From NCBI GenBank assembly GCA_015680685.1, contig MNCI01025357.1:442789-506788 (forward strand): 64,000 nucleotides of DNA, in the 5' to 3' direction. Made by a program: the position numbers and the translations under genes. The notes under the pieces are model-generated. The model did no database searches and was not told where the DNA came from. It saw only the letters and a program-made list of their open reading frames with translations. This stretch comes from Gnetum montanum. Lineage: Eukaryota > Streptophyta > Gnetopsida > Gnetales > Gnetaceae. This document shows positions 11,701-23,039 of this stretch, in pieces; the stretch's first letter is position 1; each line of letters opens with the position of its first letter.

Positions 11701-14700
11701 TACAATGTGCAGGGCTTTGATACAATGGTTGGAGAGCATGGCACACAACTGTCCGGTGGACAAAAGCAGAGGATTGCAATAGCAAGGGCAATTTTGAAAG
11801 ATCCAAGAATTCTCCTCCTAGATGAAGCTACTAGTGCCTTGGATGCAGAGTCTGAAAGGATAGTACAGGAAGCCCTTGATAGAATTATGGTGAACAGGAC
11901 GACTGTAGTTGTTGCACATAGATTGACTACAGTTAGAAACGCTGATATGATTGCAGTAGTTGAGCATGGCTCTATAGTTGAAAAAGGTGAGGTAACCTTT
12001 TTCTTCTGCAGGTTTTTAGACATATTTCATGTATATCGGTGGCAGATCCATTGTTCTTAATTCTTCATCCATTTATTAAGCATGTAAATTGAGTGCATGT
12101 GTCTGAAGAGATCTTGTATTTCAGGTTCTCATTCCCAGTTAATAGCAAACCCCCATGGAGCATATTTCCAGCTTGTCAGTCTTCAACAGATGCATGAAAC
12201 AAAGGAAGAGGCAGGAAAAGATCCTGATGAAATTGAGATTCATGTTGATGATCAGCTTCGCAGGATTTCAGGTCGGACACCATCTTTAAAACGATCCTCT
12301 TTCAGATCAAGAAGCAGTGGATCCTCAAGGTTCAGTAACAGCCATCGTTTCATGGAAGAAGGGCAAACTGAAGAAATGAGTGACGAAAGGAAGAGAACGT
12401 TGAACATATTTAGTTGGTTTTCTAGGCACAAAAAAGAGAGAGACATCGAAGATGGGGGATTAGAATCTGAAAAGAATATATCTATTACAAGGCTGGCAGG
12501 TTTAAATAAACCGGAAATTCCTGTTTTACTTATAGGATCCTTAGCAGCTGCCGTTGTTGGTCTTTCGTTTCCATTCTTTGGCCTTCTCTTTTCAAGTGTC
12601 ATCAACAGTTTCTTTAAACCACCGCATGAACTACGCAAAGACGCTGATTTTTGGTCCGGGATGTTCGTGGTCTTGGCATGTGTCATTTTTCTGTCATCAC
12701 CTATACAGGGCTACTGTTTTGCTGTGGCTGGGAGTAAACTTGTACAGCGTATTCGTTCAATGACATTCAAAAAGGTTATCTACCAACACATCGGATGGTT
12801 CGATGAGGACGAGAATTCTAGGTAAGTTTCTGAATATCTTAATATCAAGAAAATATTTATAAATAAACATTGTTTGGTAGTCACTAACTTTGAACTTAAA
12901 AATATTTAGCGGTGCCGTAGTTGCTAGATTATCCACAGATGCTGCAAATGTCCGAAGCTTGGTTGGAGATTCTTTATCTCTTTTTGCTCAAAACATTGCA
13001 ACTATCATAGCAGGACTTGTTATAGGCTTTACTGCAAATTGGAAATTGGCATTATTGCTTATAGCTTTGGTACCTCTTTATGGTGTGCAAGGCTATATCC
13101 AAGTAGCTCTCCTCCAAGGTTTTGCTGCTGATGCAAAGGTTTCGATTCTCACCTAGACATCATATGAATTTTGAATATACATTGTGTGATTCTTGTACAG
13201 AAACTGACGTTAGGATAGGTGCGATAGCTAGGCATTTTGTTTCTAAAGAAGAGCTGAAGATTCAATTTCATGTTACTACTATTCCAATGCAAACTTGACC
13301 GGTTTATCTATATACCATCTTTAGAGATTTCAAATTAGTTACAAAATGCATAAAATTGCAGACAAAGTATGAGAAAGCTAGTCAAGTTGCAACTGAAGCA
13401 GTTGGAAGCATACGGACAGTTGCTTCTTTCTGTGCAGAGGAGAAGGTGCTGAGGCTGTACAAGGATAGATGCAGTTCTCCTTTGAAAGAAGGAACCAAAA
13501 AGGGGCTTGTGAGTGGAGTAGGCCTTGGACTTTCAAATTTTATGATGTTTGCATCATATGCCCTTATCTTTTATGTGGGTGCCCGGATGGTCAAGTCTAG
13601 ACAAACTACATTTTTCCATGTATTTAAGGTACACATTATTTGTAAGGATGTTTATTGACTTGCAGATTTGCTTTCAAACAAAGTAATTGATGCCATTTTC
13701 ACAATGATGAAATCGGTGGCTTACTGGTGCCAAAATGGAAGTATTTATGATAGTTTAGCTAAATTTTTTTAACAACACTCTTAATCTGATCAGGATATAT
13801 TAAGAGATAGGCTAATGCATTTTCGAAGTCATGTACGTCAGTTATAATCTATGTAAATTTGGCGATATGTTTCTTACAATATGAGCATTCATTGCAGGTT
13901 TTTTTTGCCATAGCTATGTGCGCCTGGGGAATTTCACAATCGATGGCATTGACCCCTGATTTTGGTAAGGTTAAAAACTCGGCTATCTCAATCTTTGGCC
14001 TTCTCGATGGCAAGTCAAAGATCGATGCAAACAATCTTTCTGGAGAGACACTAGATAATGTTAAAGGGGACATCAAGTTTCAACTCCTGAGCTTCACATA
14101 TCCGACTAGGCCCGAAGTACAAATATTCAAAGATTTGAACATGTTCTTTCCTTCGGGCAAGGTGATCAGCATTAATGTTTTCACTTATATTGTTGGATAA
14201 AGAATCAGTTTTGCCTTGCACTAATAAAGGTTATATTTTGTTAAGTTCTGATATCACATTCTTTCATGTTCTGATAAAAATTGCTGCAGACAACTGCTTT
14301 GGTGGGTGAAAGTGGAAGCGGTAAATCAACTGTGATTGCCTTATTACAGAGGTTCTACGATCCAAATTCTGGTCACATTTTTCTTGATGGGGTTGAAATT
14401 AAAAAGCTGCAAGTCAAGTGGTTAAGGCAGCAGATGGGCCTGGTCAGCCAGGAGCCTGTTCTCTTCAATGACACAATTCGTGCAAATATTGCTTTTGGCA
14501 AGGATGGTATAGTTTCGGAAGAGGAGGTTATAGCAGCAACAAAAGCTTCCAATGCTCATGGGTTCATCTCCACCCTCCCGAAGGGTTATGACACAAGAGT
14601 TGGGGAGCGTGGGATGCAATTGTCAGGTGGTCAAAAGCAGCGAATAGCAATTGCCAGAGCAATTTTGAAAGATCCAAAAATTCTTTTACTGGATGAAGCT

Positions 14701-14934
14701 ACGAGTGCCCTGGATGCTGAATCTGAAAGATTGGTTCAAGACGCACTTGATCATGTGAAGTTAAATCGAACCACCATTGTTGTTGCTCATCGTCTTTCAA
14801 CCATTAAAGATTCAGATATCATAGCCGTGGTGAAGAACGGAGTTATTGCAGAACAAGGAAAGCATGATGCACTGTTGGCTACCGAAGATGGAGCCTATGC
14901 AACGTTAGTAAAGCTTTATATGGCTTCTTCTTAA
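8773..14934 (+). CDS. ABC transporter, subfamily B full-length (MDR/P-glycoprotein type)
   Basis: Twelve coding exons with GT-AG borders and consistent phases: 8773-9120, 9502-9556, 9704-9879, 10362-10583, 10781-11019, 11109-11634, 11713-11986, 12125-12821, 12910-13138, 13362-13628, 13898-14161, 14290-14934. They give about 1313 residues, the usual length of plant ABCB full transporters. Layout is TMD1-NBD1-linker-TMD2-NBD2. NBD1 has Walker [10 protein letters not shown] (about 431-439), signature LSGGQ (535-539), Walker B ILLLDE (555-560) and H-loop His near 591. NBD2 has Walker [10 protein letters not shown] (about 1105), LSGGQ (1210), ILLLDE (1230) and His near 1266. Walker A of NBD1 has Cys where Ser is usual. 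The variable linker (about 620-730) is Ser/Arg/Glu-rich. Wording is closest to the Arabidopsis ABCB4/11/21 group, plasma-membrane pumps some of which move auxin; the substrate here is unknown. MSTSEAS at 8827 is an alternative start. No frame break was found, so the gene looks functional. Confidence 0.95.
11635..11712 (+). other. 78-nt ABCB intron that is open and in frame
   Basis: The intron between exons 6 and 7 is 78 nt, a multiple of three, and has no in-frame stop. Retention would add 26 residues between MPQ and [10 protein letters not shown], just before the NBD1 signature motif. Donor (cag|gtaatt) and acceptor (gtgcag|ggc) look normal, and related ABCB proteins read PQG without an insert here, so splicing is the default reading. 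Confidence 0.7.
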
Positions 14935-15453
14935 TCCATTTCATACCAATTTTGGAAGCATCTTGTATGACCTATTTTTGTCCTGGGTATGTTTTTTGTA
15001 CACTGGTATTCTCTTTTGTTGATTGTACAACATAATTCATGGTTTCAATTACCGATACTTTATTTGAAATTTCAAATGTTTAAGGAGGAGTACATTAGCA
15101 CCTACCATGGAACACCTGAAAATAACCATGTGGATCTGTACTAAATACTAACAAATAATCAATAATCGTTCTAATTTGGTATGAGAGCCTGTGTTATATC
15201 GGTAAAAGAACAGCATTTGGAAGCAATCTTGATGCATCGGCATCGGCATACTGTTCTGAATGTTTGCTCTTTGTATTGAGGATTTTTTTTAGCCAAATAT
15301 GAATGTATGCTAAAGATGAGATGGTAGCTTAATAGGGAATTGTACTGGTTTGTAATTTGAGAATTGAAAGTTTAAGCTATGACTCTCAAGGAAGGAAAAT
15401 GTAGTGAAATCTTCAACATTGATTCATTGGTTTCTTAATCAAGTAGGATTGTT
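14935..15453. other. ABCB 3' untranslated and downstream region
   Basis: T-rich sequence follows the stop codon, as expected for a plant 3' UTR. No single polyadenylation site can be assigned with confidence. Nothing else recognised. Confidence 0.5.
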
Positions 15454-16628
15454 TGTTTATGCATAAATTTTGGTCGCACCAACACTTAGGAAAAACTTGT
15501 TTGAGGAGATTGTTGGCTAGGGTGCTTCCTTTATGGGTATAGAAACCTGGGAACTGTCTCAGCTAGAAAGGGCTACATGGCCTTTTAAAAACAATAAAAA
15601 AGGGAGAATTTTAATTAGAATGAGTGTCTCGAATTCAAGAATACAAAAGGTAACCAAAATAAAATTTCCCTGCTTCCTAGTTGTTGTCATTTGTCGTTGG
15701 TTTCTTGCGGACCTTATTGTAGCCAACACTACTTGTAGTGATCAGAGGAAGGAGAGAGAAAAATGGTTGGATCAATCAACATTGTTTGTAGCTGTCGGAG
15801 GAAGGAGAGAGAGAGAAAAGGTTGAATGAAGAGACCTGTTGATGCTTCTCTGATGCATAGATGATGCATAGATAGAATGTGCTCCATCGCTAGTACGAGA
15901 GAGAGAAATTTGTCCCTATTTGAAGAACCTTGCAGCGGATGCACTGCTCGCCAAAAATACAACAGAACTGTAGAACCCGCACTTGCAACTGTATAGATAG
16001 AGAGAGAGAATGAGTCGCCAATTTTGCTGTCATGTGATGGTATATGCGTTGTTGTCTCCAGTCCTACATTTGCCATTGTATAGCCATTCGCGTGCATTAG
16101 CTGTGCCGCTATCACCCCAAGAAAAACAGAAGAAGAGAGAGAGAAAATCGTCGCCTCTTGTCATCCATGCACATCAGTTACGTTGTTGTCACCTTAAGAA
16201 AAATAGGAGAAGAGAGAGAAAAAAAACTACGGTCCATTGGTTTCTCAACCCCTAGAGACCCCTTTGCCCATCTATATGCACCTCAATGGAGAGAGATGCA
16301 GCTGTTCAGAAAGAAAGCCCAATTTGTTAAGGAGGCACTTGCTCATGCCCCCACCTCGCAACATTGATGTCATCTTCGTTCTCTACTTTATAATTGCCTG
16401 CTAGTGATATTTTACCTCTTTGCATGTCGATCCACCTCCCTGCACATCGGTTCACCTTCCCACACATCAGTCCACCTTCTTGCATGTTAACATTGCTTAG
16501 TGAAATAATATTATGATTTTACAAGACAATTTTGTTAATCACGACCTGGTGAAACAATATATGATTTTACAAGACAATTTTGTTAATCATGGCCTTGTGT
16601 GATAGCATGAGCAAAGTTAGCCACAACA
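15454..16628 (+). repeat. Element H 5' LTR
   Basis: About 1.18 kb. It shares with the downstream copy the opening 130 bp, a GA-rich middle (gagagaga tracts) and the end ttagccacaaca. Short open frames inside it are low-complexity and not convincing genes. Confidence 0.7.
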
Positions 16629-17027
16629 CTCAGCCTCCAAACAACAAATTGCATACAAGTGTAAGGAGTAACAAAAATCACGAAATCTTAAAAGAAAAAT
16701 AATAAAATAAAAAAAAAATTTAAAAAATAAATTTAAAATTGAATGACAAAATCACCTCACCCAAGTTAGGACTCAAATAAGGATTACCAAAATTAGAAAT
16801 TCGAAAATGGAATTGGGAAATGAGGGTTTTAAAAAAAAGGTTTTAGTTTTTTAGAAAATGAGAAGCATAAAAAAGGGCAGAAAATAAAGGGTTTGAAGAC
16901 AAAGGTTTTAAAAAAAATGACAAGTTCCAAGACAGGATTGGAAAATGAAATAGCCACAAGAAAAATGGCAAGAAGAGTTGATAAACAAAAGGAAGGTAAA
17001 ATGGCCTTCCTTCTAGCGTCAAAAAGG
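16629..17027 (+). other. Element H internal region
   Basis: 399 bp, strongly A-rich on the plus strand, with no frame longer than 70 codons and no recognisable protein. No tRNA-complementary primer site is visible directly after the 5' LTR. Confidence 0.5.
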
Positions 17028-18008
17028 TATTGATGCATAAATTTTGGTCACATCAACACTTGGGGAAAAACTCATTTGAGGAGACTACTGCTTAGGGTGC
17101 CTCCCATATGGGTATAAAAACATGAGAACACTCTCAGTTGGAGAGGGCTACATGGCTTTTTGAAAATAGTAAAAAAAAGTTTGAATTTTAATTGAAATGA
17201 GCATCTTGAGTTTAAGAATACAAAAGGTAACCAAAATAAATTTTCTCTACTTCTTAGCTACTGTTGTTGTTCACCGTCGGTCCATTGTGAATGCTGCCAC
17301 AAACAACATTGCCTATAGCTATTGGAGGAGGGAGAGAGAGAGAAGAGGTTTGATGAAGGGGCTTGCTAATGTGTCTCTGATACATAGATAGAACATGCCC
17401 TGTTGCAGCATGAGAGAGGAAAATTTATCCTTGTTCGGAGAATTCTATCGCAAATGCACCACCTACCAAAAATAAAATGGAACTGTAGAACCTACACTTG
17501 CAATTGTTATTGTTAACTACTAAAACACCATAGCAGAGAGAGAGAGAGAGAATGAGTTGCCAGATCCCACAGTCATGTGCCAGTAGACGCATTGCTATCT
17601 CTAGTTCTACATCTGCTGCTATCATGGGTCTGCCACGAAAAGGGAAAAGAAAATTGCCGCCTCTTGGTTTGTTGTTGAGATTGTTGACTATCGTCCACAC
17701 AACACTATTGTTGCTAATTGTCACTGGTCCGTTGCTAAAAGTAAAGAAACAAGACTGCAAAACCCACTTGCCATGCCTGCCATTCATGCATATCAGCTAC
17801 GCTGCTATCACCCTAAGAAAAATAGAAGAAGCAAAAGAGAGAAAATTGTCACCTCTTGGTTTTCTGCTAAGATTGTTGATCGTTGTTCACACAGCTCTAT
17901 TGTTGCTGACTGTCGCTGTTCCATTGCCAAGAACAAAAAAATAGGACTACAGAACCATGCCTGTCGTCCACGTGCATTAGTTACACCATTATCACCCCAA
18001 GAAAAATA

Positions 18009-18051
<43 letters not shown>

Positions 18052-18409
18052 GTTGTTCGCTAGTTTCTCAACCCCTGGAGATCCCCCTACCCATTTGCAT
18101 GCATCTCAATGGAGAGAGATGCAATTGTTTGGAAAGAGAGCTCGATTTGTTAAGGAGGCCCTTGCTTCCCCCCTTGACATCGTCTTTATCCTCTACTTTA
18201 TAGTTGAGAGCTAGTTATGTTTCACCTCCTTGCATGTCGGTCCACCTTCTTGCACATCAATCCACCTCCCTATACATCAGTTCACCTTCCTACACGTCAC
18301 TCCATCTTCCTGCATGTTAACATTGCTTGGTGAAATAGTATATAATTTTACAGAATAATATTGTTGATCATGGCCCCATGCGATAGCATGGTCGAGGTTA
18401 GCCACAACA
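17028..18409 (+). repeat. Element H 3' LTR with internal duplication
   Basis: About 200 bp longer than the 5' copy. A segment containing 'atcaccc(c/t)aagaaaaatag' and a gagaga tract occurs repeatedly (about 17640, 17810 and 17990), which explains the extra length. It includes (AG)n at 17529-17552 and (GA)n at 18013-18048. Confidence 0.65.
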
Positions 18410-19135
18410 TTGTCATTCCTAAGATAAGTGTGGAGGAGATTCTGGGATCCAAAAATAGTGTTAATAATAATAAAAAGTCTATGTACATTGCATGCTGAGT
18501 GTTTGGGTAGAGGCTAAATTCCAAAACAATATGAACACGAAAAACTCTCGAATCTTGAGAAATATCTATTCATGTGTACAGTCTTGCTGATCTTTGAAGA
18601 TGAAAATTAATTATTAGTAGGAAGGATGGTTGTCATCTGTATAACTTTGTTATGACAAGATTTATGCTTGAACTTTGAGTAGTGATGGAAAATTGTAGCA
18701 AAAGGAGTAACATTTTCAGAAAAATATTTCATTAGAACATGGGGGGTTTAAAACCAAATAATAATAATAATAATAATTAAGAAAAATTTAGAGTACATCA
18801 TATCATTGAAAAGAGAGTTTAGAGAAAAAGCCCAATAGTTTTGAGGATGCTTTTTCATGTTTTTATTTCACTAGAACATGACAATACATTTTTTGGTTTA
18901 TCATTACTTTATAGCTTGAGATAAACCTTATGTGAAGAATATGTACCATTAGCCATAGGTTGCTTGTCAACATTATATTATTTTTTTTCTTTTATGAGTT
19001 CTTTTTTTGTTATTGTGGAATAAGAATCGATAGGTGCAAGTGCAACAAGAATCAAATTTGTGACCTCCTGTACAATGCATAAGGGCTCTATTGTTGAGCC
19101 AACAAATGCCCACAGTTAATATCCTTCTATTTAGG
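18410..19135. other. Intergenic, nothing recognised
   Basis: AT-rich; a short (AAT)n run lies at about 18758-18776. No coding frame or similarity to other elements in the window. Confidence 0.5.
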
Positions 19136-19284
19136 ATGTTAGAACCTTGAAATAATTGCAATATAGGTACATCCCAAGATATATAATTCAATTAGAACTT
19201 CATAACTTAGCATTGTCCACTAGAATCAAACCCATGACTTATTGCTTTCAAATCAAGAGTCTTACCACTAGGCTAACACCTCAT
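19136..19284 (-). repeat. tRNA-derived SINE copy 3 (best preserved)
   Basis: Minus strand reads AGGTGTTAGCCTAGTGG, whose TAGCCTAGTGG (19265-19275) fits the pol III A-box consensus TRGYNNARNGG. It is followed at tRNA-like spacing by GGTTTGATTCT (19222-19232), 9 of 11 on the B-box consensus GGTTCRANYCC. The body downstream matches copies 1 and 2, ending near TTTCAAGGTTCTAACATCC. SINE by definition here: tRNA-like head plus a tRNA-unrelated body in several copies. Confidence 0.75.
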
Positions 19285-19339
19285 TGTTAATATTCCTTTT
19301 ATTGAAGAAAGATGGATTTGTCTTATGAATTGTCTATAA

Positions 19340-19445
19340 CAATAAGGTATTAACCTATTGGATTGACTCTTGATTTGGAAGCTCCATGTTAGGGGTTAGA
19401 TTCCAATGGGTAATGTTAAGTTATAAAGTTCTACTTAAGTTTTAT
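19340..19445 (+). repeat. tRNA-derived SINE copy 4
   Basis: Plus strand: A-box-like TTAACCTATTGG, then CTTGATTTGGAAGC, B box GGGTTAGATTCC and the shared AATGTTAAGTTATAAAGTTCTA body. It lies head-to-head with copy 3, about 55 bp apart. Confidence 0.65.
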
Positions 19446-19493
19446 GAAAATTTCATGGTGGCTATATCATCTAGTGTTGGTTTTGACGACCCT

Positions 19494-19494
<1 letters not shown>

Positions 19495-19527
<33 letters not shown>

Positions 19528-19565
19528 CCTTGTCTCAACAAAATGGGGCTGGCTACATGAGTTCT
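19495..19565 (+). repeat. (ATC)n with SINE-like 3' tail
   Basis: An (ATC)n run (19495-19522) is followed by ctatccttgtctcaacaaaa and tggggctggctacatgag. A related piece, catcatcctatccttattcc..., is at about 20195-20240. The wording resembles the conserved 3' end of plant AU-type SINEs (TTGTCCCA...GGGGTCGGCTACATG). That match is from memory and should be treated as likely, not certain. Confidence 0.45.
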
Positions 19566-22211
19566 TTTTGACAATTTGCCTCTATGAAGAGCTAGATCTT
19601 TGTTTATTTGTAGTTTCTTCTAATCATCTTTGATTGTTTTTTTACATATCTTGATTAACCTAGCATTTGTAAAATCTGAAAAAGAACTCATCCATAAGGT
19701 TTGGCAAGGTTTTACAGCTAGCTGCCAACCTAACACAAATCCTCCTTTTCTATCTGAGCTTGGGACTAACATTGGAAAAGTTTTTGACCACCATCTTATG
19801 ATCTCTCTATTTCTTGTAAAATTTTTTAAGGTGTTAGATCTGAAAAATATTAATAATGAGCAAACAAAATTCAAAGTACAACACAAGCTTGACACTAAGT
19901 AGGCACCATCAAAAAAGATATGGAAAGAAAAAACTTTCCTATCTTTGACATTAGCTTGATTTTTCTTATCTTAGGCTTCAACTTGTTTTTTTTTCTCATC
20001 TTCAACTTTAACATGCTTTTTCTCTTCCAAATTCCTTTTTTCCTCTATCCCACAATAACAAAAGTTGTAGGAATTAGAAAGATTATAATTTGTAATTTTT
20101 TGAATGTAAGTTTTTACATTTTTTCAATACAAATTTATTTTTACATTTGAGAAAATTGATTTTAATAAAGAAAACATGTTTGAGAACTAAATCATTATCA
20201 TCATCCTATCCTTATTCCAACAAAATTGGGTTAGCTATTATTGTGGAAATAGATTTTGTATGCTTAGTGAGACTAAGAAGACTAGTAATATGCTATTCAC
20301 CTTTCTAAAAGGGTAATAAAAGATTAAAGAGCTTAACAAAGTATGGAACTTTAGTATATTCTTTAGATCACACATCAAAGATGGAGTCTACTTATAAATG
20401 ATCTATATAGAATGCTTATGTATAAATTATCCTTTATCTAGAGTATGCTACACCATTGAAGCACTTCCCAGCATAACAAGTAAAAAGAAATGAGAATAAT
20501 ACTTGAGATGAGTAATTTAAATGTTATGTTTTACATCACATCATTTTGATATAAAGTAAAGCTTTGATTATAAGAGAAATAGTCTAAAATTTGAATGAAT
20601 ACATACCATGATGTAAGATTACCAACTAATGACTTACATACATCATCAAGAAGAACAAAATCTATAACATTCCTATTCATAATTAGAATTGAGTGTAAAC
20701 TTGTTGTAACAAAATATAATGTAATCATTGTAATTAAGTCCCTCTTAAAGAAAGTACATCTTGTTATTAGGATGTGTGATTTTTCTTGGAACCTTTTGGA
20801 GGTTGGACTTAAGGTACTTAGAGCTAATAACTTAGAGGCCATTCTATCATGGAGTTGCAAAGTTATTAGTGGCAAGTAATGAGAACCAAATGAAGTAAGG
20901 TGAAAAGAGATTAATCATCCCTTCGGCCAGGTTTAGCTTAATAATGGTTGACAGGGATCTCACTGGTGGAGGCCAATTAGGTTATATCATATAGAACATA
21001 ATGCTATTTAGTCATTAACTTCCCAAAATGGTATTGATTTGAATTGCAAAGAGCATTTGTATATATTGTTGCATTCAATAAATGTAAAAGATATATAGTA
21101 CATATAACACATGTGAATCTCATGTTTCCACAATTAGAGAAGAGAAAATATTTATGATTTTATATTTCATAATTTTTTTGTATTTTATAAATATAAGAAT
21201 AAGCAATAAATAATACATGTGCATTGTAGTCCCTTTTAAGAAAAGTGATAATGCTCACACAAAAAGTATAAAATGGCTCCTAGTCATAGCCTCAATGGCC
21301 TAATGCCATGTTGTATAGTTATGACCTCCTCAAATAAGGACGTATTATTATAGCCTAACATGATAGAAATGAATAAACAAACGATCAAATAAATTAATTA
21401 ATGAACTTATATGATATGCATGAAGTTTGTATTTTTGGTATTTTATAGTTTAAGTTGTTTAGGTTATAGAACATATGGAAAATCATGAGCTTTATTTATA
21501 ATGCAAATCACTAGACTCTGCATTGACTAAATAGTTCTGGGCTTTGAAAGTAAGGTAGCAGTTTGACAGAGTATAGCCACACTTTTAAAAATGACAACTC
21601 AAAACATCTATAAAACAAGAAGGAAAGCACACTTATCCAAGAAAAGAGGAGCTCTTCGCACAAATCAGATGCCACAACCACTTGGAAATTTAAAAAGTTC
21701 AAAAGTCCCCTAAGGATAGATCCACCCAGGTATTTATAGTTTTCAAAAGGAAATGGCTCAAGTTCATTAATACCTAGACATAAATAAAAATCTATTACCA
21801 TAATCTAGTAATTCCCAATCATAATTTTGGTGATTCTTATCAGTAGAGGATTACACCAAGGTATTGTTAATACATTAGTACTAATGAACATTCCTACATT
21901 GACATAGGAAGTACATCAATGCCCTAGGATCAATGCATCTTTGCAACCCTCATATTTGACAAATGAACCCAGGGAAAGTCAAAACCAAGGACACATGGCC
22001 CAAGGATTGCTCGACACCTAAACAAGGTTGGAAATATCTAAAGTGACTCAAGACATGCACATTACTTGAAAAAGTAACATGAGAAGCAAGTTTGCATGCT
22101 TGAGGGACACAAACCTCAACTAACATACTAGAACTACAAACACATAGTGCACATGAAACTTCTCAAGTCTAGGGCTTACAATCAACTTCCAAAATGTGAC
22201 TAGATGAGGTT
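19566..22211. other. Intergenic, little recognised
   Basis: AT-rich DNA holding the second SINE-tail piece near 20195-20240. Short frames (for example 20531-20879 on both strands and 21511-21801 minus) have no recognisable domains, no splice context and no relation to the elements around them. I see no gene here. Confidence 0.5.
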
Positions 22212-22825
22212 TTAGTGTGTACAGTAATAAAGACGAGCTTCTTGATAAACCTTGTAGCATTTTGGATAGTTTAGATATTATTTATGAATTTAATGCTTTC
22301 AATTAATTATTTAATGTTTTCTAGTAATTAAGCTACTTAAGCAAGATAAGCCAGATAGATTAAATACATAAGTATAACTACTTTGAGTGTAACAAGTATT
22401 CACTTTGTAATCCCAGCAGTGTTATTGCTTGGTGCACCTAGTAGTGTAGCACTTGGTAACCCAATAGTGAATACATGGGTTCAAGACGTGTACAGAAAGT
22501 GGGACCAAATGCTTATGTTAGGATTAGTTAAAGATTAGTTAGTTAGTTAAATTAAATTAGTTATTAAATTACTCTATCTCTCTCTTCAAGCACCAAAATC
22601 ATAAAACACAAAAGGACAAAAATCATATGCCTCAATTACTCTTAACCACATCATTATGCTTCACAAGTGTAATCAAGAAGACAATGAATGACCTTAGTGC
22701 AAGGTTCACTTCCTAAAAGACTAGTGCACTGAAAGCTATAAAGTCGATGGAATTCAATTGGATCGCACATGAGTGCTCTGTGATTCGTATGGTTGGGCAT
22801 AGGGGTATTCTTCAATTGCTCATGA
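22212..22825 (+). repeat. Element D 5' LTR (left part missing)
   Basis: Aligns by eye with 41690-42303: both contain gcttctt(g/a)ataaaccttg, the ttaattatttaatgttttctagta stretch and the end caattgctcatga/catca. The part corresponding to 41286-41690 (U3 with its TATA box) is missing or replaced by unrelated sequence upstream of 22212. Confidence 0.75.
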
Positions 22826-22826
22826 T

Positions 22827-22846
22827 TGGCACCATTTCTCAAGACT
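22827..22846 (+). other. Degenerate primer-binding site (element D)
   Basis: TGGCACCATTTCTCAAGAC directly after the 5' LTR end, at the position where elements A, B and E have TGG(C/T)G(C/T)C(A/G)TTGCTGGGGAC. The family form is complementary to the 3' end of plant tRNA-Asp. Confidence 0.55.
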
Positions 22847-23039
22847 TTGTTTGTTGAAGTATGCACTATATAGGATTAGTGAACATTATTAATATCGTTG
22901 GATAAACCTAAGGTCAACATCACTTTCACATGACCTATAATTACAAAAGCACACTGATTATTTTATTTGTTACAAAATGTCTTCTTCCCACAAGCATGAA
23001 GATGTCAAACCACTAGTCCCATAAGAGTGCAAAGCGATA

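Larger units (their letters stand above)
15454..18409 (+). mobile_element. Element H: small non-coding LTR element
   Basis: Two direct repeats, 15454-16628 and 17028-18409, flank 399 bp of non-coding, A-rich internal sequence. Each begins like TGTTGATGCATAAATTTTGG and ends GCCACAACA, giving TGTTG/CAACA termini. The bases outside are ttgtt (15449-15453) and ttgtc (18410-18414), a 4-of-5 target duplication. An A/G-rich stretch (aaaaagg) precedes the second repeat. No gag or pol frame and no clear primer-binding site exist, so it would be a non-autonomous, TRIM-like element, although its LTRs are long for that class. Its first 130 bp resemble the termini of element C. Confidence 0.7.

Noticed and set aside
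15533-17944. Several 70-130-codon frames within element H
   Set aside because: Low-complexity Lys/Arg/Glu and Leu-rich peptides derived from GA-rich and CTG-rich repeats; not shared between the two LTR copies in frame.
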